The translations under genes and the position numbers were made by a program. 64,000 bases of DNA. Source: Cypionkella sp049896245 (lineage in GTDB: Bacteria > Pseudomonadota > Alphaproteobacteria > Rhodobacterales > Rhodobacteraceae). The stretch is from NCBI RefSeq assembly GCF_049896245.1, contig NZ_JAFCTX010000005.1, positions 1 through 64,000 on the forward strand, written 5' to 3'. Each line of letters starts with the position of its first letter. Position 1 is the first letter of the stretch. A model generated the notes under the pieces. That model saw nothing but the letters and a program-made list of their open reading frames with translations, had not been told where the DNA came from and made no database searches. This document shows, in pieces, positions 46,440-54,359 of the stretch.

Positions 46440-47035
46440 AGCTGATCGAGACGCTGTGTTGGGATGGGCAGCGGCTGGTGCGGCTGCCGCTGCATCTGGC
46501 GCGGCTGGCCGCTTCGGCGCAGGCTTTGGGCTGGGGCTGTGATCTGGTGGCGGTGGAGGCCGCCTTGCGGGCGCGGCTGCCTGCGGGGGCCGCGCGGCTG
46601 CGGCTGACGCTAGATGTAGGGGGTGCATTGGGGGTTGAGACATATTCTCTCCCAGCGGGGAAGCCGGAGTGGCGGGTTGGGCTGGCCACAGAACGGCTGA
46701 CCTCGCACGATCCTTGGCTTACGGTGAAAACGACAAACCGCGCGGCTTACGATGCGGCGCGGGCCAGCCTGCCCGATGGGCTGGATGAGGTGGTTTTCCG
46801 AAATCAGCGCGGCGAGGTCTGCGACGGCTCTATTACAACCGTATTTTTCGATCAGGGCGCGGGGCTTTGCACGCCGCCCCTCAGTTGTGGACTGCTGCCG
46901 GGGGTGCTGCGCGCCGAGATGTTGGCGGCGGGGGCCGTGCGTGAAGCGGTGTTGCTGGCTACCGATCTTGCGGATGTTCGGCTCTGGGTAGGCAACTCAC
47001 TGCGCGGCCTGATCCCAGCGGTCTTTGTGCCCTAG
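46397..47035 (+). CDS. pabC: Aminodeoxychorismate lyase, class IV aminotransferase fold
   Basis: The 212-residue PLP enzyme releases pyruvate from aminodeoxychorismate to give p-aminobenzoate. The PLP Lys is in LTVKTTNRAAYDAARA, followed by DEVVFRNQRGEVCDGSITTVFF and LSCGLLPGVLRAEML. The GTG start at 46397 follows GGAGG and gives the expected length; the frame open further upstream lies inside pabB. It overlaps pabB at its start and the convergent cfa gene by 39 nt at its end. Confidence 0.88.
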   Translation: MESALSAGAGAPGLKLIETLCWDGQRLVRLPLHLARLAASAQALGWGCDLVAVEAALRARLPAGAARLRLTLDVGGALGVETYSLPAGKPEWRVGLATERLTSHDPWLTVKTTNRAAYDAARASLPDGLDEVVFRNQRGEVCDGSITTVFFDQGAGLCTPPLSCGLLPGVLRAEMLAAGAVREAVLLATDLADVRLWVGNSLRGLIPAVFVP

Positions 47036-48262
47036 GTCATGGTGAATAAGATCGGGGCGTGACGCCTCGGTGATGTAATCGCGCGTCAGGGGCACCGCGT
47101 CCTGTCGGTTGGCAAGCTGCATCTGGAACACGCATTGCCGGCCTTCCCGGAAGGTCATCTCGGACGCGATCAGATAATACCGCCACATCCGGCAGAACCG
47201 CTGATCATAAAGCGCGCGGATTTTATCAATATTGGCGTCAAAGCGTTGCAGCCAATGCGCCAAGGTCATGGCGTAATGCAGCCGCCAAACCTCGATATCC
47301 GTCGGCCACAGCCCGGATTTCTCCATTGCCGCCGACATTTCGGAAAGCGCAGGCACATAGCCGCCGGGGAAGATGTATTTTGTGATCCACGGATTTGTCG
47401 CACTCGGCGGGGCGGCACGTCCAATCGTATGGATCAGGGCGATGCCATCCGGGGCAAGCAGGTTTTTCACTTGCGCAAAATATTCCGGGTAATGCGGCAC
47501 ACCGACATGCTCAAACATGCCAACCGAGACGATGCGGTCGAATTTGCCGGTCAGGTGGCGATAGTCCATCAGCTGAAACCACACGCGGTCAGACAGACCG
47601 GCCTCGGCTGCGCGCTCTACTGAGCGTTTGTACTGCTCTTGCGACAGCGTCACGCCCAGCACGGTTGCGCCGTGTTCTTTCGCCAGCGTCAAAGCCATGC
47701 CGCCCCAGCCCGAGCCGATGTCCAACACACTCATGCCGGGTTGCAGGCACAGCTTTGCGGCAATATGCGCCTTTTTCTGCTGCTGCGCCTGTTCCAGCGT
47801 GTCATCAGGATGGATGAAATAGCCGCAAGAATATTGTCTGTCGGCATCCAGAAACAAATCATACAGCGCGCCCGAAAGGTCATAGTGGTGTTCGATATTG
47901 GCGGCGGATCGTTTGGCGTTGTTGAATTGCGCCGACCCGCGCAGCATCACCCGCGCCGCGTCCTGCATCCTCCGCCACCAGACCAGGGCTCCGCTGCCCT
48001 TTGTGTTGGCCACGACGAGGGCCAAAAGGCCGTGCAGATTATCTTGATCAATCGTCAGGCTGCCATCCACATAGGCCTCGCCCAAAGCCAGATCAGGGTT
48101 GCGCGCCATGCGGCCGACAAGGGCGGGGTCTATCACCCGCACCGTGACCGCAGGTGCGCTGCCGTTGCCATGGCGTTGGATGGTGCCGTCTGGAAAATGC
48201 AGGATCAGCGTGCCGTGCCGGATCAACTGCGCCAACATCCGATTCAAAATGGCCGTCCACAT
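46997..48262 (-). CDS. cfa: Cyclopropane-fatty-acyl-phospholipid synthase
   Basis: The 421-residue SAM-dependent enzyme methylenates unsaturated phospholipid chains in the membrane. Features are NIEHHYDLSGALYDLFLD, the SAM site MSVLDIGSGWGGMALTLA, QEQYKRS, DYRHLTGKFDRIVSVGMFEHVG and HTIGRAAPPSATNPWITKYIFPGGY. An ATG at 48262 is favoured by AAAAGGG at 7 nt; 48268 is an alternative, and the frame continues to 48388. The leader has a hairpin GTCCCA-AAAGC-TGGGAC (48308-48324 on the other strand). Confidence 0.93.
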   Translation of the reverse strand: MWTAILNRMLAQLIRHGTLILHFPDGTIQRHGNGSAPAVTVRVIDPALVGRMARNPDLALGEAYVDGSLTIDQDNLHGLLALVVANTKGSGALVWWRRMQDAARVMLRGSAQFNNAKRSAANIEHHYDLSGALYDLFLDADRQYSCGYFIHPDDTLEQAQQQKKAHIAAKLCLQPGMSVLDIGSGWGGMALTLAKEHGATVLGVTLSQEQYKRSVERAAEAGLSDRVWFQLMDYRHLTGKFDRIVSVGMFEHVGVPHYPEYFAQVKNLLAPDGIALIHTIGRAAPPSATNPWITKYIFPGGYVPALSEMSAAMEKSGLWPTDIEVWRLHYAMTLAHWLQRFDANIDKIRALYDQRFCRMWRYYLIASEMTFREGRQCVFQMQLANRQDAVPLTRDYITEASRPDLIHHDLGHKDRWDQAAQ

Positions 48263-48677
48263 GGTCATACCCTTTTGCAGTGAAAAGCATGGCTTTGGCA
48301 CATCAATCGTCCCAGCTTTTGGGACAGACGCGCGGTCGAGATTGCCCATGGGTCGCATCCGCAAAGATAGAAATGCGGCTTTGTTCAACGAACCAAGCCC
48401 AATTCGGTTCCCAATATATCACATGACCTTGACTTCACGGCTTCCAAAGTGACCCCCGACGGCAAAGCAGCGGAGCGCGTTGCGCGCTTTGGCTTTATCT
48501 CGGGTTTACAGGACTTCGCCCGAAACCTACGGGGAGGGCGCTCGGTGCAGCGGTCAGCGTGATCTGGGTAGGGCGGCGGTTGACATAGGCGTTTGATGTG
48601 GGTTCATCAAATCTGAACGGATACCTGTTAAGTTCTTGATATTGCGTGACGGGGATCATGCGCCACGCGTGTACAGC
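48263..48677. other. Gene-free region upstream of cfa
   Basis: No supported gene lies in these 415 nt. The cfa side has a TATATT element (48413-48418, minus strand) and the leader hairpin. A 36-codon frame at about 48448-48560 (reading ...RFGFISGLQDFARNLRGG...) has no ribosome site and was not called. The rest shows nothing I recognise. Confidence 0.35.
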
Positions 48678-49415
48678 TTAAGCGCCGCGCAGTTTGGCGA
48701 CCACAGCGGCCACCAAAGCCTTGCGCTGCCGATTGCCCGGATGGGTGCCCAGAAACTGATCGCCGGGATCGGGCAGCCGATCAAAAAAGCCCGCGCCTTT
48801 GACCGGATCATAGCCGGCATGAAACGCAATCTCTGCCCCGATGGCGTCGGCCTGCAGCTCGTATTCCTTCGAGAACTGCCGCGTCGCGAGGCCAGCCCCC
48901 AGCGTTTGCGCCTGCTGAACCTCGTCCTGCCCGGCCCCGGAAGCGGCGGCCACAATCCCCGCCATCATCGCGCCGGACAGCGCGGTTTGTTCCTGCTTGG
49001 GGATGTGACCCAGAATGTGATGCCCGGCCTCGTGGCCCAACACAAAAGCGATCTCATCGGCGTTGCGGGCGTCGGCGATCAAAGCCAGCGAGAACGCGAT
49101 GATCGGGCGGCCCGCCTTGTCGACGGTTTGAAAAGCGTTGGCGGGCTGGCCGGGGCGGTCGTCGATCACGATCTGAAAATCGCAGCGATGCGCCATATGC
49201 TCGGCGCGGCAGTAGGCCTCGGCGACAGGTTCCACCCGCTGCACCACGGTCAGAAAATTCACCGCCGCCGCCCGCGACGCCAGCACACCGCCGGTTTGCG
49301 AGGGTTGCGTCAGCACCTGTGCGGCGCTGTCGGTTTGGCTGATCGTGGGCATCCCCGGCTGCACGCAGCCCGCCAGCAGCGCCGCCGCCAAAACCCATCC
49401 TGCTTGCCGCTGCAT
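48678..49415 (-). CDS. Lipoprotein metalloprotease, M48 family
   Basis: The 245-residue protein begins with a lipoprotein signal peptide; the lipobox LLAGC puts the acylated Cys at residue 17. The zinc motif HEAGH is at residues 128-132 and a third ligand Glu is probably in FSKEYELQADAIG. THPGNRQRKALV is the usual C-terminal M48 element. It should sit in the periplasm on a membrane and degrade or assist assembly of envelope proteins (BepA/LoiP-like). The start at 49415 excludes a long N-terminal frame without ribosome site. Confidence 0.88.
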   Translation of the reverse strand: MQRQAGWVLAAALLAGCVQPGMPTISQTDSAAQVLTQPSQTGGVLASRAAAVNFLTVVQRVEPVAEAYCRAEHMAHRCDFQIVIDDRPGQPANAFQTVDKAGRPIIAFSLALIADARNADEIAFVLGHEAGHHILGHIPKQEQTALSGAMMAGIVAAASGAGQDEVQQAQTLGAGLATRQFSKEYELQADAIGAEIAFHAGYDPVKGAGFFDRLPDPGDQFLGTHPGNRQRKALVAAVVAKLRGA

Positions 49416-49590
49416 CACGTTCGCCTTCACCACTGCCCTGACGACAGCCCATATCAAACCCGTTGCGGTTTCATAGCCCCATCTGGGCCCGATCCGGCTG
49501 CACTTTCGCTTGAACGTGGCCCGGATGCTTGACCCTGACCGCAATGCGGGCTCATCTGGCGGTGATTTGATCCGGCACAGGAGCCTTGCG

Positions 49591-49836
49591 ATGTTCACCA
49601 TCGAGCATGAATTCGACGCCACCGTGATCACATTGGTGGACGAGGGCGAGCCGGACAGCCCGTTGCAAGAAGACATCACTATTGATGCCTTCGCCGAATG
49701 TGTGGTGCTGCGGCAGATGGATCAAATGACCGACGAAGTGGTCGCGATCACGTTTTCCATCGGGCAGTTGCGTGACCTTGCGGCGGCTCTGGATCTGCCC
49801 GAGGGCAGTTACCGGATTGAGCCGAAGCAGCCTTAG
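49591..49836 (+). CDS. Small acidic protein of unknown function
   Basis: The 81-residue protein starts at 49591 after AGGAG at 8 nt spacing (MFTIEHEFDATVITLVDEG). The sequence is strongly acidic and predicted alpha/beta. No family was recognised. Divergent from the M48 protease gene and about 100 nt upstream of a nitroreductase gene. Confidence 0.7.
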   Translation: MFTIEHEFDATVITLVDEGEPDSPLQEDITIDAFAECVVLRQMDQMTDEVVAITFSIGQLRDLAAALDLPEGSYRIEPKQP

Positions 49837-49938
49837 TCCAAGTGTTTCGTATGACTTCTTGTGCGGCCTCATTCTACCGCCAAACCTGACTTGACGCGGG
49901 CCACACATATCGCCACCTCTGGCGCAAAGGAGCTCGCT

Positions 49939-50523
49939 ATGTCCCAAGACACTTCCGCTTTGACCCAAGACGCCTTCGCTTTCTTGCAAACCCGGCAATC
50001 GCACCCGGCCAAGTTGTTCAAAGGCCCGGTGCCCGCGCGGGCCGAACTGCTGGAGATTTTGACAGCAGCCAGCCGCGTGCCCGATCATGGCAAGCTGGAG
50101 CCGTGGCGGTTGGTGGTGCTGGACCGCGCGGCCATGCTGCGATTGGCCGATCTGGCCGAGGCGCGGGCGCGGGCAATCGGGGCGGACGCGGAAAAAATCG
50201 CCAAGGGCCGCGGGCAGTTTGATCTGGGGCAGTTAGCGGTGGCGGTGATTTCCTCACCGAAAGCCAGCGACAAAATCCCGCTGTCCGAGCAGATATTGTC
50301 GGCAGGGGCGTTGTGCCTTGGTGTGCTCAACGCGGCTTTGGCGAAGGGCTGGGGCGCGAATTGGCTGTCGGGCTGGCCCTCGCATGACCCGGTGTTCGCG
50401 CAGCAAGCCTTTGGTTGTGAGGGGGACGAGACGGTTGCGGGCATCGTGCATATCGGCACGGTTGTGACTCCGATTTCGGACCGCCCGCGCCCCGATTTGT
50501 CGAAGCTGATCACATGGGCATGA
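49939..50523 (+). CDS. Nitroreductase family protein, YdjA-like
   Basis: The 194-residue FMN-dependent oxidoreductase starts at 49939 after AAAGGAG. FMN contacts are expected from RQSHPAKLFKGPVP near the N-terminus (Arg/Ser pattern) and from AASRVPDHGKLEPWRLVVL; GWGANWLSGWPSHDP and IHIGTVVTPISDRPRPDL are typical of the single-domain YdjA group. The physiological substrate is unknown. The next gene begins 34 nt later. Confidence 0.86.
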   Translation: MSQDTSALTQDAFAFLQTRQSHPAKLFKGPVPARAELLEILTAASRVPDHGKLEPWRLVVLDRAAMLRLADLAEARARAIGADAEKIAKGRGQFDLGQLAVAVISSPKASDKIPLSEQILSAGALCLGVLNAALAKGWGANWLSGWPSHDPVFAQQAFGCEGDETVAGIVHIGTVVTPISDRPRPDLSKLITWA

Positions 50524-50557
50524 GGGATGGCGGCGCGAGCGCCAAGAGGGTCAGAGC

Positions 50558-51247
50558 ATGATTTTCAGTGATTTCGCCAAGGCGTTGGGTCAGCTTGGCG
50601 ATGGCCGGTTTCTGCGGGTGATGCTGCTGGGCGTGGCGCTTGCGGCGGCGCTGCTGACCGGGGCCTATGCGGCGCTGTTGTGGCTGATCGAGACCTTCAC
50701 GCCCGGTAGCATCGACATTCCGTTTGTTGGCCCGGTTCAGGGATTGCACACTCTGCTGAGTGGCGGATCAATTCTGTTGATGATCGTGCTGTCGGTGTTC
50801 CTGATGATTCCGGTCGCCTCGGCCTTCTCGGGGCTGTTTCTGGAGGATGTGGCGCAGGCAGTGGAGGATCAGCATTATCCGGGGCTGCCGTCGGTGGCGC
50901 GGCCAAGCTTTGGCGATACGCTGATTGATACGGCCAATTTCATTGGTCTGCTGCTGGCGTTGAACACTGGGGCGCTGCTGCTTTACCCGTTTGTCGGGCC
51001 GTTCAGCCCGCTGTTGTTCTGGGGGATGAATGGTTATCTGTTGGGGCGGGAGTATTTCACGTTGGTTGCCACCCGGCGTTTGGGGCGGGATGGTGCGCGC
51101 GCGATGCGCAAAGCCTATAATTTGCGGATTTGGGCGGCAGGGGTGCTGATGGCGGCACCTTTGTCTATCCCGCTGATCAACCTTGCAATTCCGGTACTAG
51201 GCGTCGCCACCTTCACCCATATGTTCCATCGCTTGAGCCGTCAGTAA
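50558..51247 (+). CDS. EI24-domain membrane protein, CysZ-like
   Basis: The 229-residue protein has four or more transmembrane helices (VMLLGVALAAALLTGAYAALLW; ILLMIVLSVFLMIPVASAFSG; LLLALNTGALLLYPFVG; GVLMAAPLSIPLINLAIP). The pattern and the NGYLLGREYF segment match the EI24/CysZ family, linked in enterobacteria to sulfate uptake. Its role here is not established. GAGCATG-type ribosome site (AGAGGGTCAGAGC). It overlaps the convergent DUF1467 gene by 7 nt. Confidence 0.83.
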   Translation: MIFSDFAKALGQLGDGRFLRVMLLGVALAAALLTGAYAALLWLIETFTPGSIDIPFVGPVQGLHTLLSGGSILLMIVLSVFLMIPVASAFSGLFLEDVAQAVEDQHYPGLPSVARPSFGDTLIDTANFIGLLLALNTGALLLYPFVGPFSPLLFWGMNGYLLGREYFTLVATRRLGRDGARAMRKAYNLRIWAAGVLMAAPLSIPLINLAIPVLGVATFTHMFHRLSRQ

Positions 51248-51516
51248 CGGTTGGCCCACAGCCCGAACACATCCAGATCAGCGATGCCCCAGCGGCCCGA
51301 GGTGATCAGCAGATACAGCACGACGAAGATCACAATCGTGATCAGCGTGGTCAGTTTGGCTTTCGGTTTGATCATGGCTTCGGAGGGGGCCGAGCGTGGC
51401 GTGCCGGGTTCAACCTCACCCGCCTGCGCCTGGCTTTTGAAGCGCAAAGGCAGCACGCAGAAAAACACCATGAACCAAGTGACCGAAAACAGCACCAATG
51501 CGGCGGTGATTGTCAT
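51241..51516 (-). CDS. DUF1467 family membrane protein
   Basis: The 91-residue protein has two transmembrane helices (ITAALVLFSVTWFMVFFCVLP and LTTLITIVIFVVLYLLITS) separated by a short polar loop, the DUF1467 layout. Its role is unknown. It overlaps the methylmalonyl-CoA epimerase gene by 4 nt; this pairing is common in alphaproteobacteria, so the two are probably cotranscribed. Confidence 0.88.
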   Translation of the reverse strand: MTITAALVLFSVTWFMVFFCVLPLRFKSQAQAGEVEPGTPRSAPSEAMIKPKAKLTTLITIVIFVVLYLLITSGRWGIADLDVFGLWANRY

Positions 51517-51917
51517 GTTTGCTCCAATTCCACCAAACAGCCGTTGAAATCCTTGGGATGCAGGAACAACACCGGCTTGCCATGCGCGCCGATTTTCGGC
51601 TCTCCCGACCCCAGCACGCGCGCGCCACTGGCCTGAAGATGGTCCCTTGCGGCCAGAATATCATCCACCTCGTAGCAAATATGATGGATGCCGCCTGCGG
51701 GGTTTTTCTGTAGAAAAGCCTTGATCGGGCTGTTGTCGCCCAAAGGGTACAGCAGTTCGATCTTGGTGTTGGGCAACTCAATGAAGATCACCGTGACGCC
51801 GTGGTTGGGCTCATCTTGCGGCGGTCCGACTTTCGCGCCCAAGGTGTTGCGGTATTGATCTGCCGCCGCGGTCAAATCCGGCACGGCTATTGCTACATGG
51901 TTCAGGCGGCCAATCAT
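51513..51917 (-). CDS. mce: Methylmalonyl-CoA epimerase
   Basis: The 134-residue VOC-fold enzyme interconverts (R)- and (S)-methylmalonyl-CoA in propionate assimilation. MIGRLNHVAIAVPDL (metal His), IELPNTKIELLYPLG, GGIHHICYEVDD (His) and FLHPKDFNGCLVELEQT (Glu) are as expected. The start at 51917 is preferred to one six codons upstream. It connects with prpE elsewhere in the window. Confidence 0.93.
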   Translation of the reverse strand: MIGRLNHVAIAVPDLTAAADQYRNTLGAKVGPPQDEPNHGVTVIFIELPNTKIELLYPLGDNSPIKAFLQKNPAGGIHHICYEVDDILAARDHLQASGARVLGSGEPKIGAHGKPVLFLHPKDFNGCLVELEQT

Positions 51918-52104
51918 CGGCAAGGCTCCTTGCAAGCTGATACTGGCCTTATGGCTGCAGCGGGGGGTTCCGGCAAGGGGGGCTGCTGTCGCAGGCTTGG
52001 GTTGATACTGCTTTGTTTTAAGTTGCCGCAGCGGCGGCGGTGTTTACGATTTATGAACCAAAACCGTGGATGAATGGCGGCATCGCTTTAGCCGCAGGTC
52101 CGCC

Positions 52105-52848
52105 ATGCCCAGCCAGATGCCCCATGACCCACCGCTGCCACCCGGTTTTGCCTTGCCCAACCTTAGGGAGGGGGCGGAGTTGCCGTTGCAGGGCGTCACC
52201 ATTCTGGCGGTCGAGGACAGCCGCTACGCCTGCGAAGCGCTGCGGTTGATGAGCCAGCGGGCGGGGGCGCGGTTGCGTCGGGCGGATATATTGGCGCGCG
52301 CGCGGGCGCATTTGCGGGTGTATCGGCCTGATGTGGTGATTGTTGACCTCGGCTTGCCGGATGGCCGGGGCGAGGGGTTGATCCGCGAGTTGGCCATGGC
52401 GCGGCAGCGGCCACTGGCGGTGCTTGGCACTTCGGGCAATCCAGACGGGCGGGGTGCTGCTTTGGCTGCGGGGGCAGAGGGGTTTCTTGATAAGCCTTTG
52501 GAAAGTTTCGCGGCGTTTTGCACAGTTTTGCGGCGGTTTCTGCCCGGACTTGCGCCGACTTTGGTTGAAGACTCGGCGATACATCCCGATCCTTTGGCGT
52601 TGCAGGATGATCTTGCGCGTGCGGCGGCAGCGCTTTCGACAGAGCCGGATGCGGCGGGGCGGCGCTATCTGGCTGGGTTTCTGTTGGGCGTGGCGCATCA
52701 CGCCCATGACGGCGCCTTGGCGCGGGCGGCAAGTGCTGCGGGAGTGCCGAATAGCGGCGATCTGGATCAGTTGCGCGGTTTGATTGATACGCGGTTGACG
52801 GTTGCCAACAGGGCAGCAGCTTTTGCCGCCAAGCCCGAGGCTGTGTGA
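52105..52848 (+). CDS. Orphan response regulator with C-terminal helical domain
   Basis: From 52105 the protein has 247 residues: a proline-rich N-terminal tail, a receiver (about 30-150) with VEDS acidic pair, phospho-Asp in VIVDLGLPDGRG, Ser/Thr in LGTSGN and Lys in FLDKPLES, and a 90-residue helical C-terminal region (ALQDDLARAAAALS...FLLGVAHHAHDGALARAA) that resembles a small helical bundle but has no DNA-binding motif. The HAHDGALARAA segment contains His residues, so an Hpt-like role is conceivable. No kinase gene is adjacent. Confidence 0.75.
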   Translation: MPSQMPHDPPLPPGFALPNLREGAELPLQGVTILAVEDSRYACEALRLMSQRAGARLRRADILARARAHLRVYRPDVVIVDLGLPDGRGEGLIRELAMARQRPLAVLGTSGNPDGRGAALAAGAEGFLDKPLESFAAFCTVLRRFLPGLAPTLVEDSAIHPDPLALQDDLARAAAALSTEPDAAGRRYLAGFLLGVAHHAHDGALARAASAAGVPNSGDLDQLRGLIDTRLTVANRAAAFAAKPEAV

Positions 52849-52954
52849 CGCGGTGCAGCCCGGCAATCACCATGGGTTTGGCTGATCAGCAGCATGGTTT
52901 CGGCCTAATCAGGGTGCAAACCCGTGACCAAGCAGTTGAGAGAACGGTCCGCCC

Positions 52955-53113
52955 ATGTCCGCAAAACAACGATTTCTACGCGACGAATCGGGAGCGGTTT
53001 TTGCGGAATGGGGGGTGATCACCGCCGTTGTGGTGACGTTGTGTATGGTCGCGATCACGGCTTGGCGCGGCGCGGCGATGCGGATTTTGCGGACAATCGC
53101 GCCATGGTGGTGA
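52955..53113 (+). CDS. Very small Flp-type pilin-like protein
   Basis: The 52-residue protein starts MSAKQRFLRDESGAVFAEWG and continues with a hydrophobic helix VITAVVVTLCMVAITAW, then a short basic tail ending APWW. The FxRDExGAxxxEWGVITA pattern and single N-terminal transmembrane helix are those of Flp/TadE-type small pilins or pseudopilins. No tad or prepilin peptidase genes are nearby, so this is an orphan copy. Only a weak ribosome site (GAACGGTCC) precedes it. It ends 14 nt before the convergent DUF1501 gene. Confidence 0.6.
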   Translation: MSAKQRFLRDESGAVFAEWGVITAVVVTLCMVAITAWRGAAMRILRTIAPWW

Positions 53114-53127
53114 TGTCTGGCGTTTGA

Positions 53128-54351
53128 TTACAGTAAGATCCGGGGATCTTTGCCCATTTTCAAGCCCGGAAACACAGCGTTTTCCAGTACGGACTGGTCA
53201 ATGCCATACAGACCTTGGATCGTATGCGCCGCCCAAGCCCGCACATCCGAGGTGGGCATCAGATCGCGGCGCTCGTACAGATTGGCCTCGGACAGCCCCG
53301 GCCAATCGCCATAGACCTTGCCGCCGTTCAGCGCGCCACCCGCCATCACCATCACCCCGCCGGTGCCGTGATCGGTGCCGGTCGTGCCATTTTCGCGTGC
53401 GGTGCGGCCAAATTCGGTCATCGCCAGCAGCACGGTTTTGCCCCAGACTTTCTCTCCCAAGCCGGTTTGCAGCCGTAGGATCGCGTATTGCAAACGGGCG
53501 AGCGATTTGGAAAGTCCGCCCGCCTGACCGCGGTGGGTATCCCACCCGCTCATCGAAAACGCGGCGATGCGGGCGTCTTGGCGCAGCTTTCCGGCGGCAT
53601 AATCCACCAGTTGCTCGATATCCTGTACCTTCAGGCCCGCCATTTGCGACGGCTCTGCCGCCATCATTTCCATGTCGCCATTGCCCGCATCCGCCAGTTC
53701 CATCGCTTCTTGCGAGGCGGCGTGGAACAACGGATCGGATTCGTACACGCGGTCAAATAGCAGGCGGGCTTGCGGCGTCAGCAGTAGCGTGGTTTCCGGC
53801 GACCAGTTGCGCACCTCGGCGGTGCCCTCCAGCAGTGGCATCGCGATCTGGCCGATGGAATAGGCGGTTTCCGAGGTCAGGCCTTTTTGGGTCTGCAACA
53901 GACGGTTCAACCAGCCGTCCTTGACCTGATTGAGCGGCACATCCATGCCGGTGCCTGCCTCAAGGATGTCTTGGCCGACAAAATGGCTGCGCTTGTCGCG
54001 GTAGGGGGTTGAGGTGGCGTGGACAAAGCCCAACTGGCCCGCACCCCAAAGTGGCATCAAATCGCCAAACGCCGGATGCAGGCGGAAAAATCCATCAAGG
54101 TCAGTGGCTTGCGGGTTCAAAAGCGTGGGGCGCAGCGCGGCGTAATCGGCGTCACCTTGCGGCTGCACCACATCCAGCCCGTCCATCGCTCCACGCAGGA
54201 TGATCACGATCAGCCGATGATCGCCCAGCAGTTTCCCGCCATTGGCACCCGCCATCGTCACTGTCGTCATCAGCGGATGCGCGGCGACAGAGCAGCCCAG
54301 CACGCCACCAAGCCCGCGCAGAAAATTCCGTCTGTCCATCGAAGCTGTCAT
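53128..54351 (-). CDS. Tat-exported DUF1501 protein
   Basis: The 407-residue protein starts MTASMDRRNFLRGLGGVLG, a twin-arginine signal (RRNFLRG), so it is folded in the cytoplasm and exported. DUF1501 proteins share the alkaline phosphatase/sulfatase fold; visible conserved parts are VIILRGAMDGLDVVQP, SMSGWDTHRGQ and the tandem MTEFGRTARENGTTGTDHGTGG with metal-like Asp/His. The activity is unknown. The start at 54351 has GAGGG upstream; an ATG at 54363 overlaps the DUF1800 stop. It is coupled to the DUF1800 gene, as usual for this pair. Confidence 0.85.
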   Translation of the reverse strand: MTASMDRRNFLRGLGGVLGCSVAAHPLMTTVTMAGANGGKLLGDHRLIVIILRGAMDGLDVVQPQGDADYAALRPTLLNPQATDLDGFFRLHPAFGDLMPLWGAGQLGFVHATSTPYRDKRSHFVGQDILEAGTGMDVPLNQVKDGWLNRLLQTQKGLTSETAYSIGQIAMPLLEGTAEVRNWSPETTLLLTPQARLLFDRVYESDPLFHAASQEAMELADAGNGDMEMMAAEPSQMAGLKVQDIEQLVDYAAGKLRQDARIAAFSMSGWDTHRGQAGGLSKSLARLQYAILRLQTGLGEKVWGKTVLLAMTEFGRTARENGTTGTDHGTGGVMVMAGGALNGGKVYGDWPGLSEANLYERRDLMPTSDVRAWAAHTIQGLYGIDQSVLENAVFPGLKMGKDPRILL

Positions 54352-54359
54352 GGCGGCCC

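Noticed and set aside
48448..48560. 36-codon frame (RFGFISGLQDFARNLRGG) as a small gene or pseudogene
   Set aside because: No ribosome site, no homology recognised, and it lies in the cfa upstream region.
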